From Bacteroidaceae bacterium (GTDB lineage: Bacteria; Bacteroidota; Bacteroidia; Bacteroidales; Bacteroidaceae): a stretch of 20,672 nucleotides of DNA. The stretch covers positions 1 through 20,672 of the forward strand of contig JAFUNW010000171.1 in NCBI GenBank assembly GCA_017472905.1, given 5' to 3'. Positions 13,595 to 20,672 of this stretch are shown here, in pieces. The number at the start of each line of letters is the position of its first letter. Positions within the stretch are counted from its first letter, which is position 1. The translations under genes were made by a program, and so were the position numbers. A model generated the notes under the pieces. That model made no database searches. It saw nothing but the letters and a program-made list of their open reading frames with translations, and was not told the origin of the DNA.

Positions 13595-15370
13595 TTATTT
13601 GTATACCGGACCGTATGTCGCACATGCACGGTAGTCTGCGCCCTCTTTGTCCATACCGAAGGCATTCCAAACAGCCGGTCGGAAAATCTGTTCTTCCGGA
13701 ACGTTGTGCATACATACTGGGATACGCAACATGGAAGCCAGGGTAATCAAGTCGGCTCCAATGTGTCCGTAGCTGATGGCTCCGTGATTTGCTCCCCAGT
13801 TATTCATAACGGAATATACATCCTTAAATGCCTGTTTTGTTTCATCCAAGCGCGGAACAAACCAAGTTGTCGGCCAAGTGGGGTCTGTACGCATGTTGAG
13901 TACATCGTGTATTTCGGGGTCGACATCGGCCGTCCATCCTTCTGCAATCTGGAGAACGGGTCCTAATCCTTTGACTAGATTTAGTCGGCACATAGTGACC
14001 GGCATACCGCCTTTGCTGAGGAAATTGCTGGAAAATCCGCCCCCTCGGAAGTAGTCGCGGTCGGCCGGTAGCCAATTGGTGTTTTTCAAGCAAGCTTCTG
14101 CATCTGCATCGGTCATCTCCCATGCAGGCTTCATGCAGGGTTCACCTTTTTCATTGGTACTGGCTCCGGTTGCATCAAGTGTGGTAGCTCCGGAATTAAT
14201 CAGATGAATCATACCACCGGAAGCGAGTCCGGTCAATTCTTTGCCAGTTACGCGTTTGACAGCCTCCGGACTCCAATAGGTACGTACATCGGAAAACATT
14301 TGTCCACAACCGGTCAATAGTTTACCAAAGAGCATGGCCACTCCGTTGCAAGCATCGTTTTCTGTGGCAAGGATGTAAGCTTCACGGATTCCGTTCCAAT
14401 CGAACGTACTGCACATCAATGCCTCGGTAAAATCTCCGTTTGGTTTCCAATCGGTCCATTGACGTTGTCCTTGGAATCCGGCAGCAATGGCATTGTGCCC
14501 GATAGCTTCTTCTTTGAATCCCAATTCACGTAAACGCGGATTGCCTTGCATCAAATCGCGGATGATTAAAGTCATTTTTACGACAAATTCCCAATCTGCA
14601 TCTTTGCCGGCGCGGTCTTTTTGTTTTTCCGGACGATTTTTGTCCCATCCTTCGTTGGGTTTGCAGTATTTTTCAGCCCATTTCATGGCTTTGGCAAATT
14701 CTTCGTGGTCGTAGATGCCTTCATCCATGCGGCGAAGTATTTCAGTTTCATCGACACTTTCATTGCGCATACCTAGATATTCTTGGAAGAAATTTTGGTC
14801 AACAATGCTTCCTGCAATACCCATACACTGGCTGCCGATGGACAGATAGCTTTGGCCACGCATAGTCGCTACAGCCTGTGCCGAACGTGCCCAACGGAGT
14901 ATTTTTTCAGCAACGTCTGCCGGAATGGTATTGTCCGTGATGTCTTGTACATCGTGTCCGTATATACCAAATGCCGGCAAGCCTTTTTGAGCATGGGCTG
15001 CCAATACTGCTGCCAGGTATACGGCTCCGGGACGTTCTGTTCCATTGAATCCCCATACAGCTTTCGGCCAATAAGGATTCATATCCATCGTTTCCGTACC
15101 ATAGCACCAACAAGATGTTACGGTAATCGTAGCACCTACACCTTCACGCTCGAATTTGGCTGCACAAGCAGCTGTTTCACCAACGCGACCGATGGTTCCG
15201 TCTGCAATTATACATTCTACGGCAGAACCATCGCTATTCTTTATATTTTCAGATATTAATGTAGCAACTGCTTTTGCCAAATTCATGGTCTTTTCTTCAA
15301 GACCTTCACGGATTCCTCCCTGACGTGCATCTATCACCGGGCGAATGCCAATTTTAGGATAAGTATTCAT
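13595..15370 (-). CDS. fucI: L-fucose isomerase
   Basis: The 591-residue enzyme, the same length as E. coli FucI, converts L-fucose to L-fuculose (and often D-arabinose to D-ribulose) using Mn2+. Metal-binding residues are in place: Glu337 in ILATENDACNG, Asp361 in FSDVRTYW, and His529 in NNWGANHGAISYGH (His528 in E. coli). The N-terminus MNTYPKIGIRPVIDARQGG is canonical, which fixes the start at 15370. A cytoplasmic hexamer is expected from the family. The usual partners for the next steps, fuculokinase and fuculose-1-phosphate aldolase, and the regulator are not in this window. A near-consensus promoter lies upstream, back to back with that of the radical SAM gene. Confidence 0.96.
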   Translation of the reverse strand: MNTYPKIGIRPVIDARQGGIREGLEEKTMNLAKAVATLISENIKNSDGSAVECIIADGTIGRVGETAACAAKFEREGVGATITVTSCWCYGTETMDMNPYWPKAVWGFNGTERPGAVYLAAVLAAHAQKGLPAFGIYGHDVQDITDNTIPADVAEKILRWARSAQAVATMRGQSYLSIGSQCMGIAGSIVDQNFFQEYLGMRNESVDETEILRRMDEGIYDHEEFAKAMKWAEKYCKPNEGWDKNRPEKQKDRAGKDADWEFVVKMTLIIRDLMQGNPRLRELGFKEEAIGHNAIAAGFQGQRQWTDWKPNGDFTEALMCSTFDWNGIREAYILATENDACNGVAMLFGKLLTGCGQMFSDVRTYWSPEAVKRVTGKELTGLASGGMIHLINSGATTLDATGASTNEKGEPCMKPAWEMTDADAEACLKNTNWLPADRDYFRGGGFSSNFLSKGGMPVTMCRLNLVKGLGPVLQIAEGWTADVDPEIHDVLNMRTDPTWPTTWFVPRLDETKQAFKDVYSVMNNWGANHGAISYGHIGADLITLASMLRIPVCMHNVPEEQIFRPAVWNAFGMDKEGADYRACATYGPVYK

Positions 15371-15400
15371 GTTGTTTAAATTTAGGATGATAACTTTCTT

Positions 15401-15409
15401 GCAAAGTAA
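15401..15409 (-). promoter_or_regulatory. Possible -7 element of fucI
   Basis: On the minus strand it reads GTTACTTTGC over about 15410-15401; TTACTTTG differs from TAnnTTTG at one position. It lies about 31 bp before the fucI ATG. The match is imperfect and no -33 element is clear. Confidence 0.35.
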
Positions 15410-15483
15410 CGGATTTTATGTAACATTTGGAAATAAAGAGTCTAGTTTTCACATTATTTTTTCTTTTCGTGCCGGCTTTTTCC

Positions 15484-15491
15484 TACTTTTG
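15484..15491 (+). promoter_or_regulatory. -7 promoter element of the radical SAM gene
   Basis: TACTTTTG is an exact TAnnTTTG match. It predicts transcription start near 15498, only about 12 nt before the ATG at 15510. This supports 15510 (or 15516) rather than an upstream start for the next gene. Confidence 0.6.
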
Positions 15492-15509
15492 CAAATTGTA
15501 ACATCGAAT

Positions 15510-16454
15510 ATGTATATGAATAGAATCTCAGAAGAACGCTATAATGAATTCGGGATTTGGTTGAAAAATCTGTTCCCATATAAAGTGCAGAAAATCTCGC
15601 TGAATGCCGGTTTTACATGTCCCAATCGGGATGGAACGACCGGATGGGGGGGATGTACCTATTGTAACAACCAGACTTTTAGTCCGGATTATTGTATATC
15701 CGACAAGACAATTACTCAACAGTTGGAGGAGGGGAAAGGTTTTTTCTCTTCCAAATATCCGGAAATGCACTATTTGGCATATTTTCAAGCTTACACAAAT
15801 ACATATGCAGAACTTTCTCGTTTAATAGCAATGTATGAAGAAGCTTTGGCTGTATCCGGAGTTGTTGGTCTGGCTATAGGAACGAGGCCGGATTGTATGC
15901 CGGATGCGTTGTTGGATTATTTGGAAGAATTGAATAAACGAACTTTTCTTTTGGTGGAGTATGGCATTGAAAGTGCGAACGACAATACGTTGCAATATAT
16001 AAATCGTGGACATACGTTTCAACAGACAGTAGAGGCTGTGGAACGAACAGTCAAACGTGGTATACGGGTAGGGGGGCATGTGATATTGGGACTTCCCGGT
16101 GAGGGACATGATGAATTAATGAGACAGGCCGATTTGATTTCGGCTTTACCATTGACTACATTGAAACTACATCAATTGCAATTAATAAAAGGTACTCGCA
16201 TGGTGGTTCAATCTCAAGAGTCTCCTCATTTGTTTTCCTTTTATAAAGTGGATGAATACATTGATTTGGTGATTGACTATATCGAACGTTTACGTCCCGA
16301 CATCGTATTGGAGCGTTTCGTATCTCAATCTCCCCGTTCATTGTTGCTTTCTCCGGATTGGGGACTTAAGAATCATGAATTTACGGCCCGCTTACGTAAA
16401 CGAATGGTAGAACGAGACAGTTGGCAAGGAAAATGGAACGAAGCAGGTCAATGA
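15510..16454 (+). CDS. Radical SAM protein, TIGR01212/YhcC family
   Basis: The protein is 314 residues from the ATG at 15510. An open frame continues upstream to 15369, but that stretch runs over the fucI promoter and the gene's own -7 element and looks non-coding. An ATG two codons later is equally possible. The 4Fe-4S cluster cysteines are Cys37, Cys49 and Cys52 in CPNRDGTTGWGGCTYC, the elongated CX11CX2C spacing characteristic of the YhcC/TIGR01212 group. GLPGEGHDE and the TLKLHQLQLIKGT strand are also typical. These proteins are related to the Elp3-type radical SAM enzymes; the reaction is not established to my knowledge. It is transcribed away from fucI and converges with asmA through a strong terminator. 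Confidence 0.9.
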   Translation: MYMNRISEERYNEFGIWLKNLFPYKVQKISLNAGFTCPNRDGTTGWGGCTYCNNQTFSPDYCISDKTITQQLEEGKGFFSSKYPEMHYLAYFQAYTNTYAELSRLIAMYEEALAVSGVVGLAIGTRPDCMPDALLDYLEELNKRTFLLVEYGIESANDNTLQYINRGHTFQQTVEAVERTVKRGIRVGGHVILGLPGEGHDELMRQADLISALPLTTLKLHQLQLIKGTRMVVQSQESPHLFSFYKVDEYIDLVIDYIERLRPDIVLERFVSQSPRSLLLSPDWGLKNHEFTARLRKRMVERDSWQGKWNEAGQ

Positions 16455-16481
16455 ACGAAAATTCGGTATGTATGGTTGCTA

Positions 16482-16523
16482 AGCGGGGCTTGTATAATAT
16501 TTCAATGATATACAAGCCCCGCT
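16482..16523. terminator. Bidirectional terminator between radical SAM and asmA-like genes
   Basis: AGCGGGGCTTGTAT (16482-16495) pairs perfectly with 16510-16523. One further A-T pair can form inside, leaving a 12-nt loop. It sits midway in the 100-bp gap between two convergent genes. T-rich tails are weak, so it may depend mainly on stem strength. Confidence 0.8.
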
Positions 16524-16554
16524 GAATATTCGGTTGTTTCGAAAAGAAATCGGT

Positions 16555-19245
16555 TTATTCGGTTTCTCCTTTCTTTGCTTTTTCGATGAGCTTATTGCCT
16601 TGTTCTTCAGCTTCTTGAATCATACGTTCTGTTTGTTTCTTGGCTTCATTGACAATGGCTTCTCCGGTTTTCTCTGCTGCGATTCTCTTGATTGCATTGT
16701 TTCCTGCTTTTTCAATGAGTGCAGCTTTTTGTTTTTCAGCTTCTGCCAATAACTTTTCCGCTGTTTGTTTGGCGGCGTTGACTAATGCTTCTTTCTGTTT
16801 TTCTGCATCGCTGATATCTATACCTAGTTTATCACCCGCAGCTTTTAAAGCTTCGTTAGCCACATTGGTCACAGCTTGTTTTGCCATGCTTTGTGTGTCG
16901 ATGCTGATTTGAGGAGAGGTGAAGTTTCCACCAATTTTCAAGTCTAATGTTGTCAGATTTCCAATAGAACCGGTTGTTTCGGGTAATTTCAGTTTGCCTT
17001 TGTAGTCAATGGTCTGATCCAATCCGGTACTACCTGAAAGGTTTAAGCTCAGATTACCCATTTTGATGTCGAAGGGTGTGGTCGTGAGTCGCCCATTTTG
17101 AATGGTAAAGTCAATATTCATGTCCTTGACACTGAGATTTTTCAGTCCATCGTAATTCGTGGCATCAGCAATTTTATCAAAGATGGTGATTCCGCTTAGA
17201 TTGATATTGCTGGTACTTAAACTACCGTTTCCTTGCATGGTGTTTAATACGGGCGACATGATACTGTCAAGTTTGGTGTCAATGCTTATCTTTCCGCTGA
17301 AGTTTCCTTTGAGGTTCTCAAATACGGGGGCAAGTTTCTGTATCATGTCAAGCTCTTTGAACGTTTGTGAGAACGACAGGTTGTTCATGGCAAATGAAGC
17401 GTTTAATGTTGGGTTGCTGATGCTTTGTGCTGTAGAATATGCACCATTCATCACAACCTTTCCTCCCATTGTATTCATAGAGAGGTTTTTCATGTCTACT
17501 GTACCATCTTTGACTATGAGCTTTCCGTTTAAATCGTTGATTATGATTTTGTCGAAAAGAATTTCTTTCATGTCGGCATTCATGTCGAAGTCGATATTTT
17601 CCGGTACAATCAGTACTCCTCCTGCTTCGTTGGCTGTAGTTGTTGTATCGGCAGCAGCCATTACCGTATCGCCCTCTGCCGTCATGAAATCGTTCAGATT
17701 GAAGTGATTGCTTTGTACGTTTACTTTTCCTTTCAGGGTTTTTCCTTTTAAAGCGAAAGCCATGTAGTTTTCGAAGCGGCAGTCAGCTGTGATGTCGTTC
17801 TCTCCGATGAATACAGTTGTTTGGCTAAGGTTGAGGTATTGCGGAGAGAAAGTGAATGTCGATTGCTTGATGGAAACATCAGGCATCTCTTTCATTTTCA
17901 GCAACATTTCTTTCAGATTGATGTTGCCGCTTGCCGCGAACTTATCGTACATTTCCTTATCAAGGTATGAGAGTTTTCCGCTAAGACTCATGTCGGCAGT
18001 AAGTACACCGTTGAGGCTCATCTCTTCTAACGGATATACATTCTTGATTTGACCTAGATCAAGTATACCGTCTGCAGAAAACTGAAAATCAGGATCACTA
18101 ATCGGAGTCTTGATTTGTGCTGTCGCTCCGAATTGATTGCCTAATATATTGAAGATGAATTGGCTGACATTGATTTCTGTCAAATCGGTGTTTCCTCCCG
18201 GATTCTTAACATCGGCCGAAATCTGGATTTGGTTGACTCCCGCAGGAAGTGTCGGGTATTGAAATGCACCATCCTTGACTTGTAGATTGGCTTCGAATTG
18301 GGGCAAAATACTGTCTCCTTTCATTTCTCCTTTGGCAAAAGCCTTCAAACTCACTGTACCATCAGCTTTCAGCTCTTCGAAGTCTTTGGTGTATATGGCC
18401 GGAATAAGTGAGAGAATTTCTTTGAAATTAATATCGGAGGTATTTAGTTTTAAATCCATATTCATGGAGTTGTCTGTAGCTAAAGCCAACCATCCATCAA
18501 TCGTTGTTTGGATGGCATTAAGTGCGAGCTTGTTCTCTTGCAGTGTAAATTTATTGTTCTTTAGGTCCGCTTCAATATTCATATCAGCTTCTATACGTGC
18601 TTGATTCAAGAAAGGAATTCCGCTCATCTTATAGGTTAGTGAGTGAATAACTGTTTCAAGATTCAGTAGTGTGTTGTCGGCAGACATATCACCAGAACAT
18701 GTCGCATTTAATTGTTTGATGTCTGCCATCATGTTGCTTTGTCTGTCATCGTAAAGCAAATTGATGTTTTCTAGTTCTACTTCTTTTAATTTGATACGGA
18801 ATGTAGTGGCTGTAGTGTCTGTTGTTGTCTCTTCGATAGCGGTCGAGTCAGTTTTCATGACGTTCCAATTGACTTGCCCATCTTCTGAAACAATTGCTTT
18901 GGCATAAATGTCGGTAAGAAGCACTTTAGAGATGTCGAATCCGGAGTCTCCGAAAATAGACATTACGTTAACGGCAACTTCCATTTCTCCGGCTTGCAAG
19001 AGGGTATCGTTTTCAAAGTGTTCAATACCTTTCAGCCAGAAATTTTCTAATCTGACAGATGCTTGCGGAAACTCACGGAAAAGACTGATGTCCAAATCAT
19101 CAAATCCAAATTCAGCATTTAGCATTTTGTTTCCCTCTTCGATGACGATTTCCTTTATTTTTCCTTTAAAGGCCATCGGAAGGATAACCATCAGTGCCAA
19201 TAAGCCGATTAGCACAATTCCTGAAATTTTTAATCCCTTTTTCAT
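16555..19245 (-). CDS. AsmA-family protein with charged helical C-terminal tail
   Basis: The 896-residue protein has an N-terminal membrane anchor (about 5-25, GIVLIGLLALMVILPMAF) and a long periplasmic part. The N-terminal AsmA-type domain reads FGFDDLDISLFREFPQASVR, and the repetitive beta-strand body contains many paired strands of the AsmA/TamB/VPS13-like bridge fold. Family members are thought to carry phospholipids between inner and outer membranes; the specific role here is inferred. From about residue 786 to the end is an Ala/Glu/Lys-rich helical tail with repeating EKQK, EAEKQ and EAKKQ units, likely a coiled coil, which E. coli AsmA lacks. It starts 38 bp after the helicase-TPR stop, suggesting an operon with that gene first. 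Confidence 0.88.
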   Translation of the reverse strand: MKKGLKISGIVLIGLLALMVILPMAFKGKIKEIVIEEGNKMLNAEFGFDDLDISLFREFPQASVRLENFWLKGIEHFENDTLLQAGEMEVAVNVMSIFGDSGFDISKVLLTDIYAKAIVSEDGQVNWNVMKTDSTAIEETTTDTTATTFRIKLKEVELENINLLYDDRQSNMMADIKQLNATCSGDMSADNTLLNLETVIHSLTYKMSGIPFLNQARIEADMNIEADLKNNKFTLQENKLALNAIQTTIDGWLALATDNSMNMDLKLNTSDINFKEILSLIPAIYTKDFEELKADGTVSLKAFAKGEMKGDSILPQFEANLQVKDGAFQYPTLPAGVNQIQISADVKNPGGNTDLTEINVSQFIFNILGNQFGATAQIKTPISDPDFQFSADGILDLGQIKNVYPLEEMSLNGVLTADMSLSGKLSYLDKEMYDKFAASGNINLKEMLLKMKEMPDVSIKQSTFTFSPQYLNLSQTTVFIGENDITADCRFENYMAFALKGKTLKGKVNVQSNHFNLNDFMTAEGDTVMAAADTTTTANEAGGVLIVPENIDFDMNADMKEILFDKIIINDLNGKLIVKDGTVDMKNLSMNTMGGKVVMNGAYSTAQSISNPTLNASFAMNNLSFSQTFKELDMIQKLAPVFENLKGNFSGKISIDTKLDSIMSPVLNTMQGNGSLSTSNINLSGITIFDKIADATNYDGLKNLSVKDMNIDFTIQNGRLTTTPFDIKMGNLSLNLSGSTGLDQTIDYKGKLKLPETTGSIGNLTTLDLKIGGNFTSPQISIDTQSMAKQAVTNVANEALKAAGDKLGIDISDAEKQKEALVNAAKQTAEKLLAEAEKQKAALIEKAGNNAIKRIAAEKTGEAIVNEAKKQTERMIQEAEEQGNKLIEKAKKGETE

Positions 19246-19283
19246 AAAATATAGTTTTAATTTGTATTGCTCTTGATTTGTTA

Positions 19284-20672
19284 TTAATTATTCTTTTTAT
19301 TTTCTTTAAGTTGCTCGGCAATGGCCCATTGAATGATGGCAGCATCTTCTTTTCCTAATACAGAGAGTGTATTTCCGAATAATTCATGTGCTTTCGGATG
19401 TTCCGGCTTTAGCGATGTCGCTTTGTCGAAATCGGCACAAGCTTCTTCATATTGTTTCAAAACCAAGTGGCTTTTACCTCTGTTGTAAAAAGCTTTGAAT
19501 AACGTAGGACTGAGTTGAACAGCCATGTTGAAACATTTAATAGCATCGGTGTATTGCTCTATATTGTGGAGGGTGACTCCTTTGCGAACCCATGTTTCTG
19601 TATGTTGCGGATAGAGTGCCAATGCTTTGTCGTAATTCTTGATTGCTGCCTGATTGTCTCGTGCTTGAGTGATACATTCGTTGCCTAAATGCAAGTATTC
19701 ATCGGCATACATTTTCAGATTTTCTTGCAACTCATTCATCTTTTCTTTCAAATGCCGATTCTCATTTTTAAGTTGATTGATGATTCCTAACTTGCGGCGT
19801 ATGAATCGTTTGATTAATGGCTTTTCAATGTCATATCGGGTATGTATCGCTAAAAAGAATTCTTCTAGGAAGTTGTCAAATAATCCTTGGTCGAAATAGC
19901 GTACGGCTTGGATGTATTGTATATCAGCCTGAGCCTGTTTGACTGCCCGTTCTATAGCTTGTTGGTTGTTGAATTTTGTGGCAAACTGTATGATTTCCGG
20001 TCTTACAAAAATGTCACTTCTCGTAATTTCTCGTTTCAGGCAAATTCCATTCAATGATCTGCATCTGCTGAGAGCTACATAAGTTTGTCCTCCGGAGAAT
20101 ACTCCTCCTGTAAGGTCTATAACAGCGCGGTTAAAGGTCAATCCTTGGCTTTTGTGGATTGTAATGGCCCATGCCAATCGAATCGGGAATTGGGTGAATG
20201 TACCCAAAACCTCTTCTTCTATTTTCTTTTCCTTTTCGTTATAATGGTAGCGAATGTTGTTCCATTGTGTCAATTCTACGTCATGTTCGACACCATCCTC
20301 TGTCGTAATATAAATGTGTTCGCCGGTTTCGTCTAAAGCAGAAACAATTCCGATAGTTCCGTTTACCCAACGTTTCTCCATATCATTTTTTACGAAGATT
20401 ACTTGTGCGCCCGGTTTTAATTCCGATTCCAGTGAAGTCGGGAGACTGCTTTCCGGAAATTCTCCGCTGATGATGCCTTTAAGTCGGATAGGTTCTCCGG
20501 GTATGGCATTGAGGTGTTGTTCATTGATGAAGTCCACATTGTCTCGCCGGGTTGCCAATGTAATGTACATTTCGTTTCCGTTGTCGGGGTAGGTTGCGTG
20601 AAGCCGTGTGTTTAACAATTGAAGATCAGCAGCTTCGGCCGTATTGTTTCGAATACGGTCTAGAACATGAAT
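19284..20672 (-). CDS. PIF1/RecD-like helicase fused to TPR repeats (5' end outside window)
   Basis: The reading frame stays open to the window edge (20672), so the start and the Walker A/B motifs lie outside. The TTG at 20618 is an internal Leu codon, not a start. The visible 462 residues begin IHVLDRIRNNTAEAADLQL. They include superfamily 1 helicase motifs of the PIF1/RecD type: AWAITIHKSQGLTF (motif V region, about 167-180) and GQTYVALSRCRSL (motif VI, about 195-207), with the C-terminal UvrD-like fold around them. A coiled-coil stretch (QLKNENRHLKEKMNELQENL) leads to about four TPR units ending near the C-terminus (AIKNYDKALALYP, AIKCFNMAVQLSP, ACADFDKATSLKP). It is probably a DNA helicase with a protein-docking tail; the partner is unknown. 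Confidence 0.85.
   Translation of the reverse strand: MHVLDRIRNNTAEAADLQLLNTRLHATYPDNGNEMYITLATRRDNVDFINEQHLNAIPGEPIRLKGIISGEFPESSLPTSLESELKPGAQVIFVKNDMEKRWVNGTIGIVSALDETGEHIYITTEDGVEHDVELTQWNNIRYHYNEKEKKIEEEVLGTFTQFPIRLAWAITIHKSQGLTFNRAVIDLTGGVFSGGQTYVALSRCRSLNGICLKREITRSDIFVRPEIIQFATKFNNQQAIERAVKQAQADIQYIQAVRYFDQGLFDNFLEEFFLAIHTRYDIEKPLIKRFIRRKLGIINQLKNENRHLKEKMNELQENLKMYADEYLHLGNECITQARDNQAAIKNYDKALALYPQHTETWVRKGVTLHNIEQYTDAIKCFNMAVQLSPTLFKAFYNRGKSHLVLKQYEEACADFDKATSLKPEHPKAHELFGNTLSVLGKEDAAIIQWAIAEQLKENKKNN

Noticed and set aside
15369..15509. N-terminal extension of the radical SAM gene
   Set aside because: The 47 codons overlap the fucI promoter region and the gene's own -7 element; family proteins begin near the MNRISEERYN segment.
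17159..17707. Plus-strand frame of 182 codons inside the asmA-like gene
   Set aside because: Antisense shadow of a confirmed coding region with no start context or domain.
20616..20618. TTG as the start of the helicase-TPR gene
   Set aside because: The frame stays open upstream to the window edge and encodes a helicase-like segment (IHVLDRIRNN), so the gene is simply cut.

Overview
The window looks like chromosomal DNA of a gut-type Bacteroidota (order Bacteroidales). Evidence: several genes are preceded by the Bacteroides-type -7 element TAnnTTTG rather than a strong Shine-Dalgarno; secreted lipoproteins carry the SDDDD-type sequence after the lipid cysteine; the gene content is typical of the group (FISUMP lipoproteins, dipeptidyl-peptidase IV, a VapE/DUF3874 protein, an AAA-DUF4143 ATPase, L-fucose isomerase and permease). 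Genus cannot be assigned from sequence alone.

The window splits into two halves. The left half, about 1-8470, is accessory DNA. It holds a VWA-domain protein and a VapE-like helicase gene that converge with overlapping stop codons. Next comes about 1.67 kb without a convincing protein gene (2795-4465), packed with repeats: a 10-bp-phased array upstream of vapE, at least five copies of a dispersed TCCTGAGCGGAG-type repeat, two GC-rich hairpin elements, and a 22-bp tandem array closed by a perfect 21-bp inverted repeat. After that comes a promoter-structured RNA-terminator unit (about 4155-4408) immediately upstream of a three-gene lipoprotein operon. The three lipoproteins share almost the same signal peptide: the first is lipocalin-like plus FISUMP, the second lipocalin-like only, the third FISUMP only. 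An AAA ATPase/PD-(D/E)XK gene (6964-8322) then lies between two 188-bp direct repeats (98% identical by eye). The repeat contains the 3' end and terminator of the neighbouring ugd gene, so the ATPase segment looks like a module that entered at the end of ugd.

The right half, 8468-20672, is ordinary and mostly on the minus strand: ugd (UDP-glucose 6-dehydrogenase); dpp4 and fucP, 17 bp apart and probably cotranscribed; and fucI, separated from fucP by an intrinsic terminator. No fucK, fucA or fucR is visible next to fucI/fucP. Divergent from fucI is a TIGR01212/YhcC-like radical SAM gene (+), which converges through a strong bidirectional terminator on asmA-like and helicase-TPR genes (minus, 38 bp apart, helicase cut by the window end).

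I found no tRNA, rRNA, CRISPR array or transposase. The best candidates for something undescribed are the ugd-end-flanked ATPase module with its 33-bp-spaced upstream repeats, the structured RNA ahead of the lipoprotein trio, and the two short phased repeat arrays.
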